Notes: generated by a model from the sequence alone, not told the origin. A DNA stretch of 64,000 bases from Duganella aquatilis (GCF_009674565.1 NZ_WKJL01000006.1:124001-188000); one strand, 5' to 3'; shown: positions 1 through 9,148, counted from the first letter of the stretch. Translations and numbers: made by a program.

Positions 1-87
1 AGATGCTGGAGTGTCACAGTATAGGGCCTGGGTCGCGCCCCAGCCAGCACCGCAGAATGGCGGGATGACCATAAAACAACGTGAATT

Positions 88-117
88 TTTACGGGAAGGC
101 CCGAGGGGCACTATAAT
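88..117 (+). promoter_or_regulatory. Candidate sigma-70 promoter of thrC
   Basis: A perfect TATAAT lies at 112-117 with a TTTACG -35-like hexamer at 88-93, 18 bp apart. Transcription would start near 124 and leave a leader of about 45 nt before the thrC ATG. The -35 match is weak. Since thrC often follows hom in this group, it could also be read from a promoter left of the window. Confidence 0.45.
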
Positions 118-168
118 AACCCCTCGCCTTTGTACCGTTCTGCAGCTCAACTGGATTCTTTCTCATTT

Positions 169-1644
169 ATGCAATACGTGTCTACCCGCGCCGCCGCGTC
201 GGCCGCAGCTTCGTCCTCCCAACAATTTTCCGACATTCTGCTGGGCGGCCTTGCCACCGATGGCGGCTTGTTCCTGCCGACCGAATACCCGCAGGTGAGC
301 GGCGCCGAGCTGGATGCATGGCGCCAGCTGTCGTACGCCGACCTGGCGTTTGAAATTCTGAAGAAGTTCGCGACCGATATTCCGGAAGCCGACCTGCGCG
401 CGTTGACTGCCAAGACCTATACCAAGGAAGTGTACAAGAACGCCCGCCAGGGCGAGAAGGCCAGCCAGATTACGCCGCTGCGCGTGCTGGAAGAAGAGAA
501 CGGCACCAAACTGGTGCTGCAAGCGCTGTCCAACGGCCCGACGCTGGCGTTCAAGGACATGGCCATGCAGTTGTTGGGCAACCTGTTCGAATATGCGCTG
601 GCCAAGCAGAACGCGGAGCTGAATATTTTCGGCGCCACTTCCGGCGACACCGGCAGCGCTGCCGAATACGCGATGCGCGGCAAGCAGGGCATCCGTGTCT
701 TCATGCTGTCGCCGCACAAGAAGATGAGCGCCTTCCAGACGGCGCAGATGTTCAGCCTTCAGGACCCGAACATCTACAACATCGCCATCGAAGGCGTGTT
801 CGATGATGCGCAGGACATGGTCAAGGCCGTGTCCAACGATCTGGAATTCAAGGCCAAGTACAAGATCGGCACCGTCAACTCGATCAACTGGGCGCGCGTG
901 GTGGCGCAGGTGGTGTACTACTTCCGCGGCTACCTGGCCGCGACCACGTCGAACGACCAGAAGGTCTCGTTCACCGTCCCGTCGGGTAACTTCGGCAATA
1001 TCTGCGCCGGCCACATCGCCCGCATGATGGGCCTGCCGATCGACAAGCTGGTGGCCGCCACCAACGAGAACGACGTGCTGGATGAATTCTTCCGCACCGG
1101 CGTGTACCGCGTGCGCAAGTCGGCCGAGACCTACCACACCAGCAGCCCATCGATGGACATCTCCAAGGCGTCCAATTTCGAGCGCTTCGTGTATGAACTG
1201 GTGGGCCGCGACGGCGACCGCACCCGCGCGCTGTTCCAGAAAGTGGAAACACGGGGCGGCTTCGACCTGTCCGGCAAACCGGGCAGCGACGGCGATGAAT
1301 TCAAGCTGGTGGCGAAGTACGGCTTCAAGTCCGGCAAGTCCACCCACGACGACCGCGTCAACACCATCCGCGACGTGGCCGACGATTACGGCATCGTGAT
1401 CGACACCCACACCGCCGACGGCATCAAGGTGGCCAAGGAAAACCTCGAACCCGGCGTGACCATGATCGTGCTGGAAACCGCGCTGGCCGCCAAGTTCAAC
1501 GAAACCATCCTGGAAGCGCTGGGCGAAGACGCCGAGCGTCCGAAAGGCTTCGAGAACATTGAAGACCTGCCACAGAAGTTCGTGGTCATGAAACCTGATG
1601 TCGCCGCCATGAAGGCGTACATCGCTGCCAATACGGGCCTGTAA
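169..1644 (+). CDS. thrC: Threonine synthase
   Basis: Pyridoxal-phosphate enzyme that converts O-phospho-L-homoserine to L-threonine in the cytoplasm, the last step of threonine synthesis. It has 491 residues, in the range of the longer thrC class. The N-terminal GGLATDGGLFLP stretch and the PLP-lysine motif TLAFKDMAMQ (Lys129) are intact, followed by the FGATSGDTGSAA phosphate-binding loop. The ATG at 169 is preferred over an in-frame TTG at 130, because MQYVSTRA is the usual N-terminus and the extra residues look non-coding. The stop overlaps the moeA start by one base (TAATG), which implies translational coupling. No end of hom can be recognised upstream. Confidence 0.96.
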   Translation: MQYVSTRAAASAAASSSQQFSDILLGGLATDGGLFLPTEYPQVSGAELDAWRQLSYADLAFEILKKFATDIPEADLRALTAKTYTKEVYKNARQGEKASQITPLRVLEEENGTKLVLQALSNGPTLAFKDMAMQLLGNLFEYALAKQNAELNIFGATSGDTGSAAEYAMRGKQGIRVFMLSPHKKMSAFQTAQMFSLQDPNIYNIAIEGVFDDAQDMVKAVSNDLEFKAKYKIGTVNSINWARVVAQVVYYFRGYLAATTSNDQKVSFTVPSGNFGNICAGHIARMMGLPIDKLVAATNENDVLDEFFRTGVYRVRKSAETYHTSSPSMDISKASNFERFVYELVGRDGDRTRALFQKVETRGGFDLSGKPGSDGDEFKLVAKYGFKSGKSTHDDRVNTIRDVADDYGIVIDTHTADGIKVAKENLEPGVTMIVLETALAAKFNETILEALGEDAERPKGFENIEDLPQKFVVMKPDVAAMKAYIAANTGL

Positions 1645-2855
1645 TGGAACGCAAGCCGATGCTGGCCGTTCGTGAAGCGCTGGACCTGATGCTGGCCGCC
1701 GTGCGGCCGGTGCAGGAGGTCGAAGTCATCTCCACGCTGGCTGCCAATGGCCGCGTGCTGGCCAGCGCACAGGTCTCCGGCATGAACGTGCCGGGCGCTG
1801 ACAACACGCAGATGGATGGCTACGCGGTACGCGCCGCCGATTGCGCCAGCGGCCAGGCGTCGCTGACGGTATCGCAGCGCATTCCGGCCGGCCATGTCGG
1901 CCAGCCTCTGCTGCCGGGGACCGCCGCGCGCATCTTCACCGGCGCGATGATTCCGGAAGGCGCGGACGCCGTCGTCATGCAGGAGCAGTGCGAACTGGCT
2001 GGCAACGTGGTCACCGTCAAGCATGCGCCGAAGTCCGGCGAATGGATACGCCGCGCCGGCGAAGACATCACCTCCGGCAGCGTGGTGCTGCCGGCCGGCG
2101 TGCGTTTGCGCAGCCAGGAGCTGGGCCTGGCCGCTTCGGTCGGCCTGGCCGAACTGCCGGTGCGGCGCAAGCTGCGCGTGGCCGTGTTCTTCACCGGCGA
2201 CGAACTGACCATGCCGGGCGAGCCGCTGGCGCCAGGCGCCATCTACAACTCCAACCGCTTCACGCTGCGTGCGCTGCTGGAAAACCTGGGCTGCGAGATC
2301 ACCGACTTCGGCATCGTGCCGGATTCGCTGGACGCCACGCGCTCGGTGCTGCGCGAATCCGCGCAGGGACATGACCTGATCATCACCTCCGGCGGCGTGT
2401 CGGTCGGCGAGGAAGACCACATCAAGCCGGCGGTGGAAGCCGAGGGCAAGCTGAATATGTGGCAGATCGCCGTCAAGCCGGGCAAGCCGCTGGCGTTCGG
2501 TGAAGTGCAGCAGGCGTTCTTTGTCGGCCTGCCGGGCAATCCGGTGTCCAGCTTCATCACCTTCATGCTGTTCGTGCGGCCGTTCGTGTTGCGCCTGCAG
2601 GGCGTGGAGGGCCCGATTGCGCCGCGCGCCTTCACCATGCGCGCCGATTTCGACTGGCCGAAGGCTGACAAGCGCAACGAGTTCCTGCGCGCGCGCATCA
2701 ACGAGGCGGGCGGCGTGGAGCTGTTCCGCAACCAGAGTTCCGGCGTGTTGACGTCGACAGTGTGGGGCGACGGCGTGATCGACAATCCGCCGGGCCAGGC
2801 CATCGCCAGCGGCGACCTGGTTCGATTTATACCGTTTAACGAGTTATTGTACTGA
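1644..2855 (+). CDS. moeA: Molybdopterin molybdenumtransferase MoeA
   Basis: Inserts molybdate into adenylated molybdopterin to form the molybdenum cofactor. The 403 residues match the family length. Visible motifs are the N-terminal NTQMDGYAVR, the central TGDEL and SGGVSVGEEDHIKP of the MoCF-binding domain, and GLPGNPVSS, followed by the C-terminal domain IV. The ATG shares its A with the thrC stop codon. moaD follows after 8 bp, so the three genes probably form one transcript. Pairing of thrC with moeA and moaD is common in betaproteobacteria and need not mean a shared pathway. Confidence 0.96.
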   Translation: MERKPMLAVREALDLMLAAVRPVQEVEVISTLAANGRVLASAQVSGMNVPGADNTQMDGYAVRAADCASGQASLTVSQRIPAGHVGQPLLPGTAARIFTGAMIPEGADAVVMQEQCELAGNVVTVKHAPKSGEWIRRAGEDITSGSVVLPAGVRLRSQELGLAASVGLAELPVRRKLRVAVFFTGDELTMPGEPLAPGAIYNSNRFTLRALLENLGCEITDFGIVPDSLDATRSVLRESAQGHDLIITSGGVSVGEEDHIKPAVEAEGKLNMWQIAVKPGKPLAFGEVQQAFFVGLPGNPVSSFITFMLFVRPFVLRLQGVEGPIAPRAFTMRADFDWPKADKRNEFLRARINEAGGVELFRNQSSGVLTSTVWGDGVIDNPPGQAIASGDLVRFIPFNELLY

Positions 2856-2863
2856 TTGTACCG

Positions 2864-3118
2864 ATGGTTATTACCGTAAAATTTTTCGCCAGCGTGCGCG
2901 AGGCAGTGGGGGCGTCGTCGGAATCGATGGCGCTGCCGGCCGGCGTCGCCACGTTGGGCGCGTTGCGCGAGCATCTGGCCGCGCGCGGCGAGCAGTGGCG
3001 CGAGGCGCTGGGCCATCCGGCGCTGCGCATGGCTTGCAATCAGGTGATGTGCAGCGCCGATACGGCGATTGCCGACGGCGCCGAAGTGGCGTTCTTCCCG
3101 CCGGTGACCGGCGGCTAG
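2864..3118 (+). CDS. moaD: Molybdopterin synthase sulfur-carrier subunit MoaD
   Basis: Small ubiquitin-fold protein (84 residues) that carries the thiocarboxylate sulfur to precursor Z in molybdopterin synthase. The diagnostic C-terminal Gly-Gly tail is present (FFPPVTGG), and the N-terminus VITVKFFASVREAVG is typical. It lies 8 bp after moeA. The large subunit gene moaE, usually next, is not adjacent. Instead a gene on the opposite strand begins, and the two stop codons overlap in the palindrome CTAG (3115-3118). Confidence 0.93.
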   Translation: MVITVKFFASVREAVGASSESMALPAGVATLGALREHLAARGEQWREALGHPALRMACNQVMCSADTAIADGAEVAFFPPVTGG

Positions 3119-3357
3119 GTGGTCTTTTTGCGCTTGCGGGCGGCGGCCAGGTCGTCGCACATGCCGCAGGCCTTGGCGTGCCGGTAGCGGCGCCAGCTCG
3201 CGTAGGTGAATATCGCAGCGGCGATCAGCGCCCATGCGCCGGCGCTCAGGTAGTCTTCTTTCGCGGTTGAGCCTTTGAGCCACTCCACCGCGGCCAGGAT
3301 CGCGAACAGCGGCACGCCGGCCAGCAGGAAGCGCTTCATCCAGAATATCGCACCCAT
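3115..3357 (-). CDS. Small two-helix membrane protein with CxxC
   Basis: An 80-residue hypothetical protein. Two hydrophobic segments (about residues 8-27 and 38-54) predict a helical hairpin in the inner membrane. A basic loop follows, with a Cys64-Gly-Met-Cys67 pair and a highly basic tail (RKRKKTT). The start at 3357 is supported by a GGGAGA Shine-Dalgarno 5 nt upstream; an internal ATG (MKRFLL) is less likely. It is divergent from the flavoprotein gene 33 bp away and convergent with moaD, sharing the CTAG at the ends. I do not recognise a named family. The CxxC could bind metal or be redox active, which is inference. Confidence 0.75.
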   Translation of the reverse strand: MGAIFWMKRFLLAGVPLFAILAAVEWLKGSTAKEDYLSAGAWALIAAAIFTYASWRRYRHAKACGMCDDLAAARKRKKTT

Positions 3358-3390
3358 CGTATCTCCCTCGTTTTTTATTGGACCGAATGC

Positions 3391-4632
3391 ATGCAGTCTA
3401 GTTTGACACCTTTTCGCGTCGCCGTCATCGGCGGCGGCCCCGCCGGGCTGATGGCAGCGCAGACGCTGGCGCAGGGCGGGGCGCAGGTGGACGTCTATGA
3501 TGCCATGGCGTCGGTTGGCCGCAAGTTTTTGCTGGCCGGGCGCAGCGGCATGAATATCACGCATGCCGAGGCTTATCCTGATTTCGTCACCCGTTACGGC
3601 GCCAGCGCGCAGCCGCTCAGGCCCATGCTGGACGCCTTCGGCCCGCAGGCGGTGCGCGACTTTGTGCATGGCCTGGGACTGGAGACCTTTGTCGGCACCT
3701 CCGGCCGCGTGTTCCCGACCGATATGAAGGCGGCGCCGCTGCTGCGCGCGTGGGTGCATCGGCTGCGCGAAAGCGGCGTGCAGTTCCACATGCGCCATCG
3801 CTGGCAGGGCTGGCGCGACGATGCGCTGCTGTTCGCCACGCCGGACGGCGAACTGGCCGTGCGCGCGGACGCGGTGATCCTGGCCCTGGGCGGCGGCAGC
3901 TGGGCGCGGCTTGGTTCGGACGGCGCGTGGCTGCCGCTGCTGGCGGCGCGCGGCGTCGAGGTGGCGCCGCTGGCGCCGGCCAATTGCGGCTTCGATGTAG
4001 ACTGGAGCGCGTTTTTCAGCAGCCGTTATGCCGGCGAACCGTTGATGACGGTGGCCGTGATCGCGCGCGATGCGCAGGGCGTTGAAATGCGCAAGCAGGG
4101 ACAGTTCGTGGTGACGCAGGGCGGTGTGGAAGGCAGCCTGATTTACGCCTTGTCCGCCGCGCTGCGCGACCAGATCGCGGCCGAGGGCCACACCACCATC
4201 TGGCTGGATCTGATGCCTGACTGGAGCGGGCAGCGGGTGCTGGACGAGGTATCGCGGCCGCGCGGCGCGCGCTCGATGGCCAGCCACCTGCAAAGTCGCC
4301 TGGGGCTCAAAGGTGTGAAGGCCGGGCTGCTGCGCGAGTGCCTGGGCAAGGAACAGTTCAGCGACGAAGCACAACTGGCGGCGGCGATCAAGCGCTTGCC
4401 GGTACGCCTGGCGCGTCCGCGCCCGATCGACGAGGCGATCAGCAGCGCCGGCGGCGTGCGCTGGGAAGCGCTGCAGGGAACCATGCTGAAGGCGGCGCCT
4501 GGCGTATTCGTCGCCGGCGAGATGATCGACTGGGAAGCCCCGACCGGCGGCTATCTGCTCACCGGCTGCTTCGCCGGCGGCGTGGCGGCGGCGCGCGATG
4601 CGCTGGCGTGGCGCCAGCTCACTCCCAACTGA
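3391..4632 (+). CDS. TIGR03862-type NAD(P)/FAD-dependent oxidoreductase (HI0933-like)
   Basis: Flavoprotein of 413 residues. The N-terminal FAD-binding Rossmann motif VIGGGPAGLMAAQTLAQGG is intact (about residues 11-30), followed by GRKFLLAGRSGMNITHAE, typical of the HI0933/BaiN-like flavoproteins and of the PP_4765 subgroup. The C-terminus has the second FAD motif APGVFVAGEMIDWEAPTGGYLL. The substrate is not known for this group. It convergently overlaps the downstream GIN-domain gene by 14 bp. The start is the first ATG, next to the divergent promoter region shared with the small membrane protein gene. Confidence 0.9.
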   Translation: MQSSLTPFRVAVIGGGPAGLMAAQTLAQGGAQVDVYDAMASVGRKFLLAGRSGMNITHAEAYPDFVTRYGASAQPLRPMLDAFGPQAVRDFVHGLGLETFVGTSGRVFPTDMKAAPLLRAWVHRLRESGVQFHMRHRWQGWRDDALLFATPDGELAVRADAVILALGGGSWARLGSDGAWLPLLAARGVEVAPLAPANCGFDVDWSAFFSSRYAGEPLMTVAVIARDAQGVEMRKQGQFVVTQGGVEGSLIYALSAALRDQIAAEGHTTIWLDLMPDWSGQRVLDEVSRPRGARSMASHLQSRLGLKGVKAGLLRECLGKEQFSDEAQLAAAIKRLPVRLARPRPIDEAISSAGGVRWEALQGTMLKAAPGVFVAGEMIDWEAPTGGYLLTGCFAGGVAAARDALAWRQLTPN

Positions 4633-5425
4633 CGTCGCCCGAACCGGTGCGGCTGACGTTGCGCTGGTCGGGATTGCCCAGCACGCGGATATCGCCGCTG
4701 CCGCGCAGCGTCAGGTCGGCCGACTGCTTGGCGAAGACATGGCTGGTGCCCGAGCCTTTCAGGTTCACCGTCACTTTTTCAGCCGCCAGGTGGCGCGCAT
4801 CCAGGTCGCCGGAGCCGGTCAGTTCGGCGGTCAGCACCTTGCAGCTGCCGGACGCGGTGATCTGGCCCGAGCCGACCATTTCCAGTTCCACGTTTTCGGT
4901 GCTGCCGGCGTTCAGATTCAGGTTGCCGCTGCCGTGGGCGCCGGCGGTCAGCGAGCGATAGCGGCCGCTGAAGGCCACATTGCCCGAGCCATGCAGCTGC
5001 AGTTCCAGCTGTTCGCCGTTGAAGCCGGAAACCTTGGTGTCGCCGCTGCTGCTCACCACCAGTTCCTCCAGCGACGGCAGCACCAGTTCCACCTGCAAGC
5101 GATGGCGCGGGTTGAGCAGCATGCCCTTGGTGCCGATGTGAAGATCGCGCCCGTCCTGCACCGTTTCGATATTCGCCAGCGAACGCTGTTCGCCGCGCAC
5201 CCGCAGCGAGGCGGTCGGACCCTGCATCAGTATCAGGTCGATCGGGCCGCTCAGTTCCACCGAGGTGGCCATGGCGTCGATCTTGCGGGTCTCGCTGCCC
5301 AGCGAGCGGCCGGCGGTGCTGGTCGGGCTGCTGCTGCCGTAGGCCTTCAGCATGCTGTAGCTGACGCCGATCAGCACAAACGCCAGCACCAGCAGGCCGG
5401 CTCCGATTTTCATTAAAGCGCGCAT
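4619..5425 (-). CDS. Head GIN-domain (DUF2807) exported protein
   Basis: A 268-residue protein with one N-terminal hydrophobic anchor or signal (MKIGAGLLVLAFVLIGVSYS). The remainder is a right-handed beta-solenoid: repeated S/T-GSG-DI/N units such as HGSGNVAFSG, HGSGNLNLNAG and KGSGTSHVFA, characteristic of DUF2807/GIN domains. Such proteins are thought to be periplasmic or surface-located, with no defined activity. The ATG at 5425 follows AGGAC. An upstream in-frame start would overlap the preceding HAAS gene. It ends 14 bp inside the convergent flavoprotein gene and is co-transcribed with the HAAS-domain gene 7 bp upstream. Confidence 0.85.
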   Translation of the reverse strand: MRALMKIGAGLLVLAFVLIGVSYSMLKAYGSSSPTSTAGRSLGSETRKIDAMATSVELSGPIDLILMQGPTASLRVRGEQRSLANIETVQDGRDLHIGTKGMLLNPRHRLQVELVLPSLEELVVSSSGDTKVSGFNGEQLELQLHGSGNVAFSGRYRSLTAGAHGSGNLNLNAGSTENVELEMVGSGQITASGSCKVLTAELTGSGDLDARHLAAEKVTVNLKGSGTSHVFAKQSADLTLRGSGDIRVLGNPDQRNVSRTGSGDVSWE

Positions 5426-5432
5426 ATTGTCC

Positions 5433-6227
5433 TCATCGTCCGCGCAGCAGCGAGACATTCATCGCCGCGTAGCGTTTCAGGCCTATCACGGTGTAACGGG
5501 TCAGCACCACGCTGATCAGGCACAGGCCGATGCCGCCCAGGATCAGACCGAAGCCGATCAGGGATTGGGTGGTGCGGGCGCCGCTGTCGAAATCGGTGGT
5601 GATGTGGACGTCGCCGGCGGCGACCGATTCGGCGCGGTTCAGCAGGCGGCCGCTGCGGCTCAGGCCCTCGCTGTCGGTCGGCTGGCTGTCCGGGTCTTCC
5701 TTGCCGACTTCCACGCCCATGTTGTTGATCGAGACGCGCCAGCCCTGGCTGTCTTCTTCCTCGGCCTGGGTGTCGAAGTGGGAATTGGTGAATTCCATGA
5801 TCTGGCGCAGCGGGCCTTCCAGCGCCAGTTCGTTCTGGCCCGACAGGCCGCTGGCGGTCAGCGCCACGCCGCCGATGTAGAAGGCAAAGGCCGAAATGTA
5901 GATTGCGCCCAGCAGGCTGGCGTACACCATGGCCGGAATCACCATGAACAGGTTGAAGATGGCCAGACCGATGAAGGACACCATGGCCCGCGCCAGGTTG
6001 AACGGCGTTTTCTTTTGCTCGAAGGCGCTCATATGGGCGTTGGCGCGCAGCGTCATGGCGATCTTGCGCGGCTCGTCCAGCTCCTGGTACACCTCGGCCT
6101 CGCTCCGCCCGGCCACCAGGCCGTCGATGAAGCGCTGCTCGTAATAGGCCAGGGTCTTGGCCACCGTTTCCGGCGGCAGACCCTGCATGGCCTTTGTGAG
6201 CGCGTCGAGGTATTCCTGCTTGGTCAT
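5433..6227 (-). CDS. HAAS (DUF1700) domain membrane protein
   Basis: 264 residues. The N-terminal region (KQEYLDALTKAMQGLPPETVAKTLAYYEQRF) is a HAAS/DUF1700 helical domain. It is followed by several transmembrane helices (about residues 80-130 and 215-255) separated by a soluble loop. HAAS proteins usually pair with a PadR-type repressor; no padR gene is next to it here. The downstream partner is a GIN-domain protein starting 7 bp after its stop, an association also seen elsewhere. The start MTKQEYLD at 6227 has GGAAG upstream. The role is unknown; envelope sensing is an inference. Confidence 0.83.
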   Translation of the reverse strand: MTKQEYLDALTKAMQGLPPETVAKTLAYYEQRFIDGLVAGRSEAEVYQELDEPRKIAMTLRANAHMSAFEQKKTPFNLARAMVSFIGLAIFNLFMVIPAMVYASLLGAIYISAFAFYIGGVALTASGLSGQNELALEGPLRQIMEFTNSHFDTQAEEEDSQGWRVSINNMGVEVGKEDPDSQPTDSEGLSRSGRLLNRAESVAAGDVHITTDFDSGARTTQSLIGFGLILGGIGLCLISVVLTRYTVIGLKRYAAMNVSLLRGR

Positions 6228-6365
6228 GATGTCAGCTTCCCAATGTTTCTCTAAGTTCATCGCAATATAAGGCTTTGCCGATGATGCGACTGTACGCAGC
6301 CACCCGTCCAGATGCCAGCGGCATGTGACAGGCTGCAGAAATGACCGACAGGCGACCGAAAAGGG

Positions 6366-7793
6366 CTACTGGGCGGTGCTCCTCTTCAACAGTGCGGCGG
6401 CCGCGACGCCGCTGCGGACCGCCGATTCGAGCGTGGCGGGGTAGTCGCCGGCCGTGTAATCGCCGGCCAGCACCAGGCCCGGCAGGCCGCTGTCGTTGGA
6501 CGGCCGCTGCAGGCCGGGCGTGCTGGCGTAGGTGGCGCGTTTTTCGGTGATGACCTTGAACCATTCCGGCCGGCCCAGTTCCGGGCGCTGGAAATCCACC
6601 GCCAGCTGTACCGCCACGGCTTCGGCCAGCAGTTCCTGCGGCTGGTCGGCCGACTGCGCGGAGGCGCTGATGACCACCGCCAGCAGGCCGGGCTGGCTGG
6701 CGTCCAGCTGGCCGCGGTCGAACACGAACTGGCCGTAGTGGTGGTTGTAGGGATCGTCCAGCAGCGCGTAGAACGGCAGGTCGAGCCGTACCGAGGCGGT
6801 GTATTGCAGGTAGACGGTGGTGATGGCTTCCGGCTCGAAGGCGGTCAGCTGGCTGCACAGGGCGGCCGTGTCGCGCTCGGGAATATCGTGCAGCAGGGCG
6901 GCGGCCTGGCTGGCGCCGGTGGCCAGCACCACGCCGCTGAAATAGGTGCTCCAGGTGCCGCCGACCGCCGAACCGCTGATGTCCAGCTGCCACAGGCGGC
7001 CTTCGATCGAGTGGATGGCCTGCACTTTGGCGCCGCTGCGGACGGTGCCGCCGCGGACTGCGACATGGGCGGCGGCCGCTTCCGGAAACAGCGCGCTGAG
7101 GTCGGCGCGCGGCAGCAGCATGTCGGAGGCGCGGCGCTTGGCGCCCAGGCTGTCGCGCAGCACGTTGAGGAATACCCGGGCCGAGGCGCGTTCCGGCGGC
7201 GTGTTCAGCGCTGCCAGGCACAGCGGGCGCCACATCAGCTGGATCAGGCGCGGGGTCTGGTCGAAACGTTGCAGCAGGTCGCTGACGCTGCAGTCCTGGT
7301 GCAGTTGCCAGCCCATCCAGCGGGCGGTGGTCGAGAAACGGGCCAGGCTGAGTTTGTCTTCGCGCGTCAGGCCCTGGGCGCGGAACAGGGCGGCCGCCAG
7401 GTGCAGCGGGGCCGGCAGCGGCAGCGATGGCGCCGCGAAATCCATGCCGCCGGTGTTGGGCGGGTAGCGCATTTGCAGCGGCAGCGTCAGCAGCGCCTGC
7501 TCGCGGTCGATGCCGGTCAGCTTCATCAGGCGCAGCGATTCGCTGTAGGCGCCAAGCAGGATGTGCTGGCCGTTGTCCAGGTGGGCGCGGTCGGTTTCCA
7601 CGCGGCGCGCGCGGCCGCCCAGGGTGCGCGCGGCTTCCAGCAGCGTGACCTTGTAGCCGGCCTGGGCCAGTTCGACGGCCGCCGCGCAGCCGGCCCAGCC
7701 GGCGCCGATCACCGCCACTGAACGGTAGGTCAGGCCGCGCTCCGCGTTGCCGCGCTTGTCGGCCGGCGTGCCGGCGATTTCCGGATCAGCCAC
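6366..7793 (-). CDS. hpnE: Hydroxysqualene dehydroxylase HpnE
   Basis: FAD-dependent amine-oxidase-fold enzyme (475 residues) that reduces hydroxysqualene to squalene, the third step of the bacterial HpnCDE route. The FAD Rossmann motif VIGAGWAGCAAAVELAQAGY is at about residues 29-48, and the C-terminal GLVLAGDYTAGDYPATLESAVRSG FAD-binding segment is intact. Translation starts at a GTG (7793-7791) that overlaps the last 8 bp of hpnD, so the two are coupled. Squalene would feed hopanoid or related lipid synthesis, but no squalene-hopene cyclase gene is in the window. Confidence 0.92.
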   Translation of the reverse strand: MADPEIAGTPADKRGNAERGLTYRSVAVIGAGWAGCAAAVELAQAGYKVTLLEAARTLGGRARRVETDRAHLDNGQHILLGAYSESLRLMKLTGIDREQALLTLPLQMRYPPNTGGMDFAAPSLPLPAPLHLAAALFRAQGLTREDKLSLARFSTTARWMGWQLHQDCSVSDLLQRFDQTPRLIQLMWRPLCLAALNTPPERASARVFLNVLRDSLGAKRRASDMLLPRADLSALFPEAAAAHVAVRGGTVRSGAKVQAIHSIEGRLWQLDISGSAVGGTWSTYFSGVVLATGASQAAALLHDIPERDTAALCSQLTAFEPEAITTVYLQYTASVRLDLPFYALLDDPYNHHYGQFVFDRGQLDASQPGLLAVVISASAQSADQPQELLAEAVAVQLAVDFQRPELGRPEWFKVITEKRATYASTPGLQRPSNDSGLPGLVLAGDYTAGDYPATLESAVRSGVAAAALLKRSTAQ

Positions 7794-8619
7794 GAATATA
7801 GGTCTTCCAGGCCAGCCACAGCTTGCGCAGCGGCGTCAGGGAAATGCGGTGTTGCAGCACGTGGTAGCCGTCAGCTTCCACTTCGGTCAGCAGGGTGCGG
7901 TAGATGGCCGACATCATCAGGCCGGGGCGCTGGGCGCGGCGGTCTTCCTTGGGCAGCAGCGCGAAGGCTTCGTCGTAGACGGTCTGGGCGCGGGCGATCT
8001 GGAACGCCATCAGCTTTTCGAACTTGTCGGTATGCTTGGCGTTGAGGATCTCGGCGGCGGTGACGTTGAACTGTTGCAGCTCGTTGATCGGCAGGTAGAT
8101 GCGGCCCTTGCGCGCGTCCTCGCCGACGTCGCGGATGATGTTGGTCAACTGGAAGGCCAGGCCCAGCTTTTCGGCGAATTGCAAGGTCTGCGGATTGGTC
8201 ACGCCGAAGATGCTGGCCGACAGGATGCCCACCACGCTGGCCACGTGCCAGCAATATTTGTTCAGCGCCGGGTAGTCGAGGTAGCGGGTCTGGTTCAGGT
8301 CCATTTCCATGCCGTCGATGATGGCCTGCAAGTGTTCTTCCTTCAGGTCGTAGACCTGCAGGTGCGGGTGCAGCGCCTGCGTGACCGGGTGGGTCTGGCT
8401 GCCGGCATACATATTGTTGATTTCCTTGCGCCACCAGGCCAACTTGATGCGGGCGATCGACTCGTCGGTGCATTCATCCACGGTGTCGTCCACTTCGCGG
8501 CAGAACGCGTACAGGGCGGTAATGGCACGGCGACGCTCCGGCGGCAGGAACAAAAAGCTGTAGTAAAAACTGGAGCCGCTTTGGGCGGTCTTTTGCTGGC
8601 AGTAGTCGTCGGGGGACAT
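7786..8619 (-). CDS. hpnD: Presqualene diphosphate synthase HpnD
   Basis: Squalene/phytoene synthase-fold enzyme (277 residues) that condenses two farnesyl diphosphates to presqualene diphosphate. Both Mg-binding acidic motifs are present: DDTVD (residues 44-48) and RDVGED (163-168). The QLTNIIRDVGEDARKGRIYLP block is typical of HpnD rather than HpnC. It overlaps hpnE by 8 bp. A lipoprotein gene is divergent upstream and separates it from hpnC. Confidence 0.93.
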   Translation of the reverse strand: MSPDDYCQQKTAQSGSSFYYSFLFLPPERRRAITALYAFCREVDDTVDECTDESIARIKLAWWRKEINNMYAGSQTHPVTQALHPHLQVYDLKEEHLQAIIDGMEMDLNQTRYLDYPALNKYCWHVASVVGILSASIFGVTNPQTLQFAEKLGLAFQLTNIIRDVGEDARKGRIYLPINELQQFNVTAAEILNAKHTDKFEKLMAFQIARAQTVYDEAFALLPKEDRRAQRPGLMMSAIYRTLLTEVEADGYHVLQHRISLTPLRKLWLAWKTYIRG

Positions 8620-8737
8620 GAATAAAAAGCAATAGGCTATTCGAAGCCGCTATTCTATAGGAAGGGGGAACATAGTGGTCTGCAACTTAAGGCGTTTTGC
8701 GGATACAATATGTTACCTTTGTCGGAGTTGCTTACGT

Positions 8738-9148
8738 ATGAATCTTCAGATTGTCACAGCCTTGTTCGTTATTCCAGTGTTTGCTGGATGCCAGGGCTCG
8801 TCTGCGGAGGATACGTCGCCGATGAAAACGGCCACGTATTACACGCAGAATTTACAGGAGGCGCGCGAGGTGGCAAGCCGCTGCAAGCTGCTGGATGAGC
8901 GCAAGCAGCACACGCTGAGTGTCGGGGAATACCAGGAGTGGCAGATTTCCAACGAAGGCGTCAATTGCCAGACGGCGCTGTCGGTGACGGAAGCGGCGAT
9001 GATGCGCGAGCTGGTGCTCAAGCAGTCCAAGCCGTCGACGCCCGTCACGCTGCCCAAAGTCTCGGCGCCGCCTTCCTCCGCCGTGCCGTCCGCACGCGAA
9101 CGCAACGACCAAAAACTCAGCGCCTCCCGGACTCTCGCTCCTGTTTGA
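8738..9148 (+). CDS. EexN-like small lipoprotein
   Basis: 136 residues beginning MNLQIVTALFVIPVFAGCQG, a signal peptide with a lipobox (FAGC) whose cysteine is residue 18. The body has the pattern TATYYTQNLQEAREVASRCK...NEGVNCQTA with two later cysteines, resembling EexN-family lipoproteins, which in conjugative systems contribute to entry exclusion; chromosomal relatives have no known role. The start is set by the signal peptide and a GGAG 10 nt upstream. It converges on and overlaps the coiled-coil protein gene by 32 bp. Together the two interrupt the hpn cluster. The family assignment is by pattern only. Confidence 0.72.
   Translation: MNLQIVTALFVIPVFAGCQGSSAEDTSPMKTATYYTQNLQEAREVASRCKLLDERKQHTLSVGEYQEWQISNEGVNCQTALSVTEAAMMRELVLKQSKPSTPVTLPKVSAPPSSAVPSARERNDQKLSASRTLAPV

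Noticed and set aside
1-76. Possible end of hom or another gene at the left edge
   Set aside because: One frame stops at 76 but its last residues match no family end that I can recognise.
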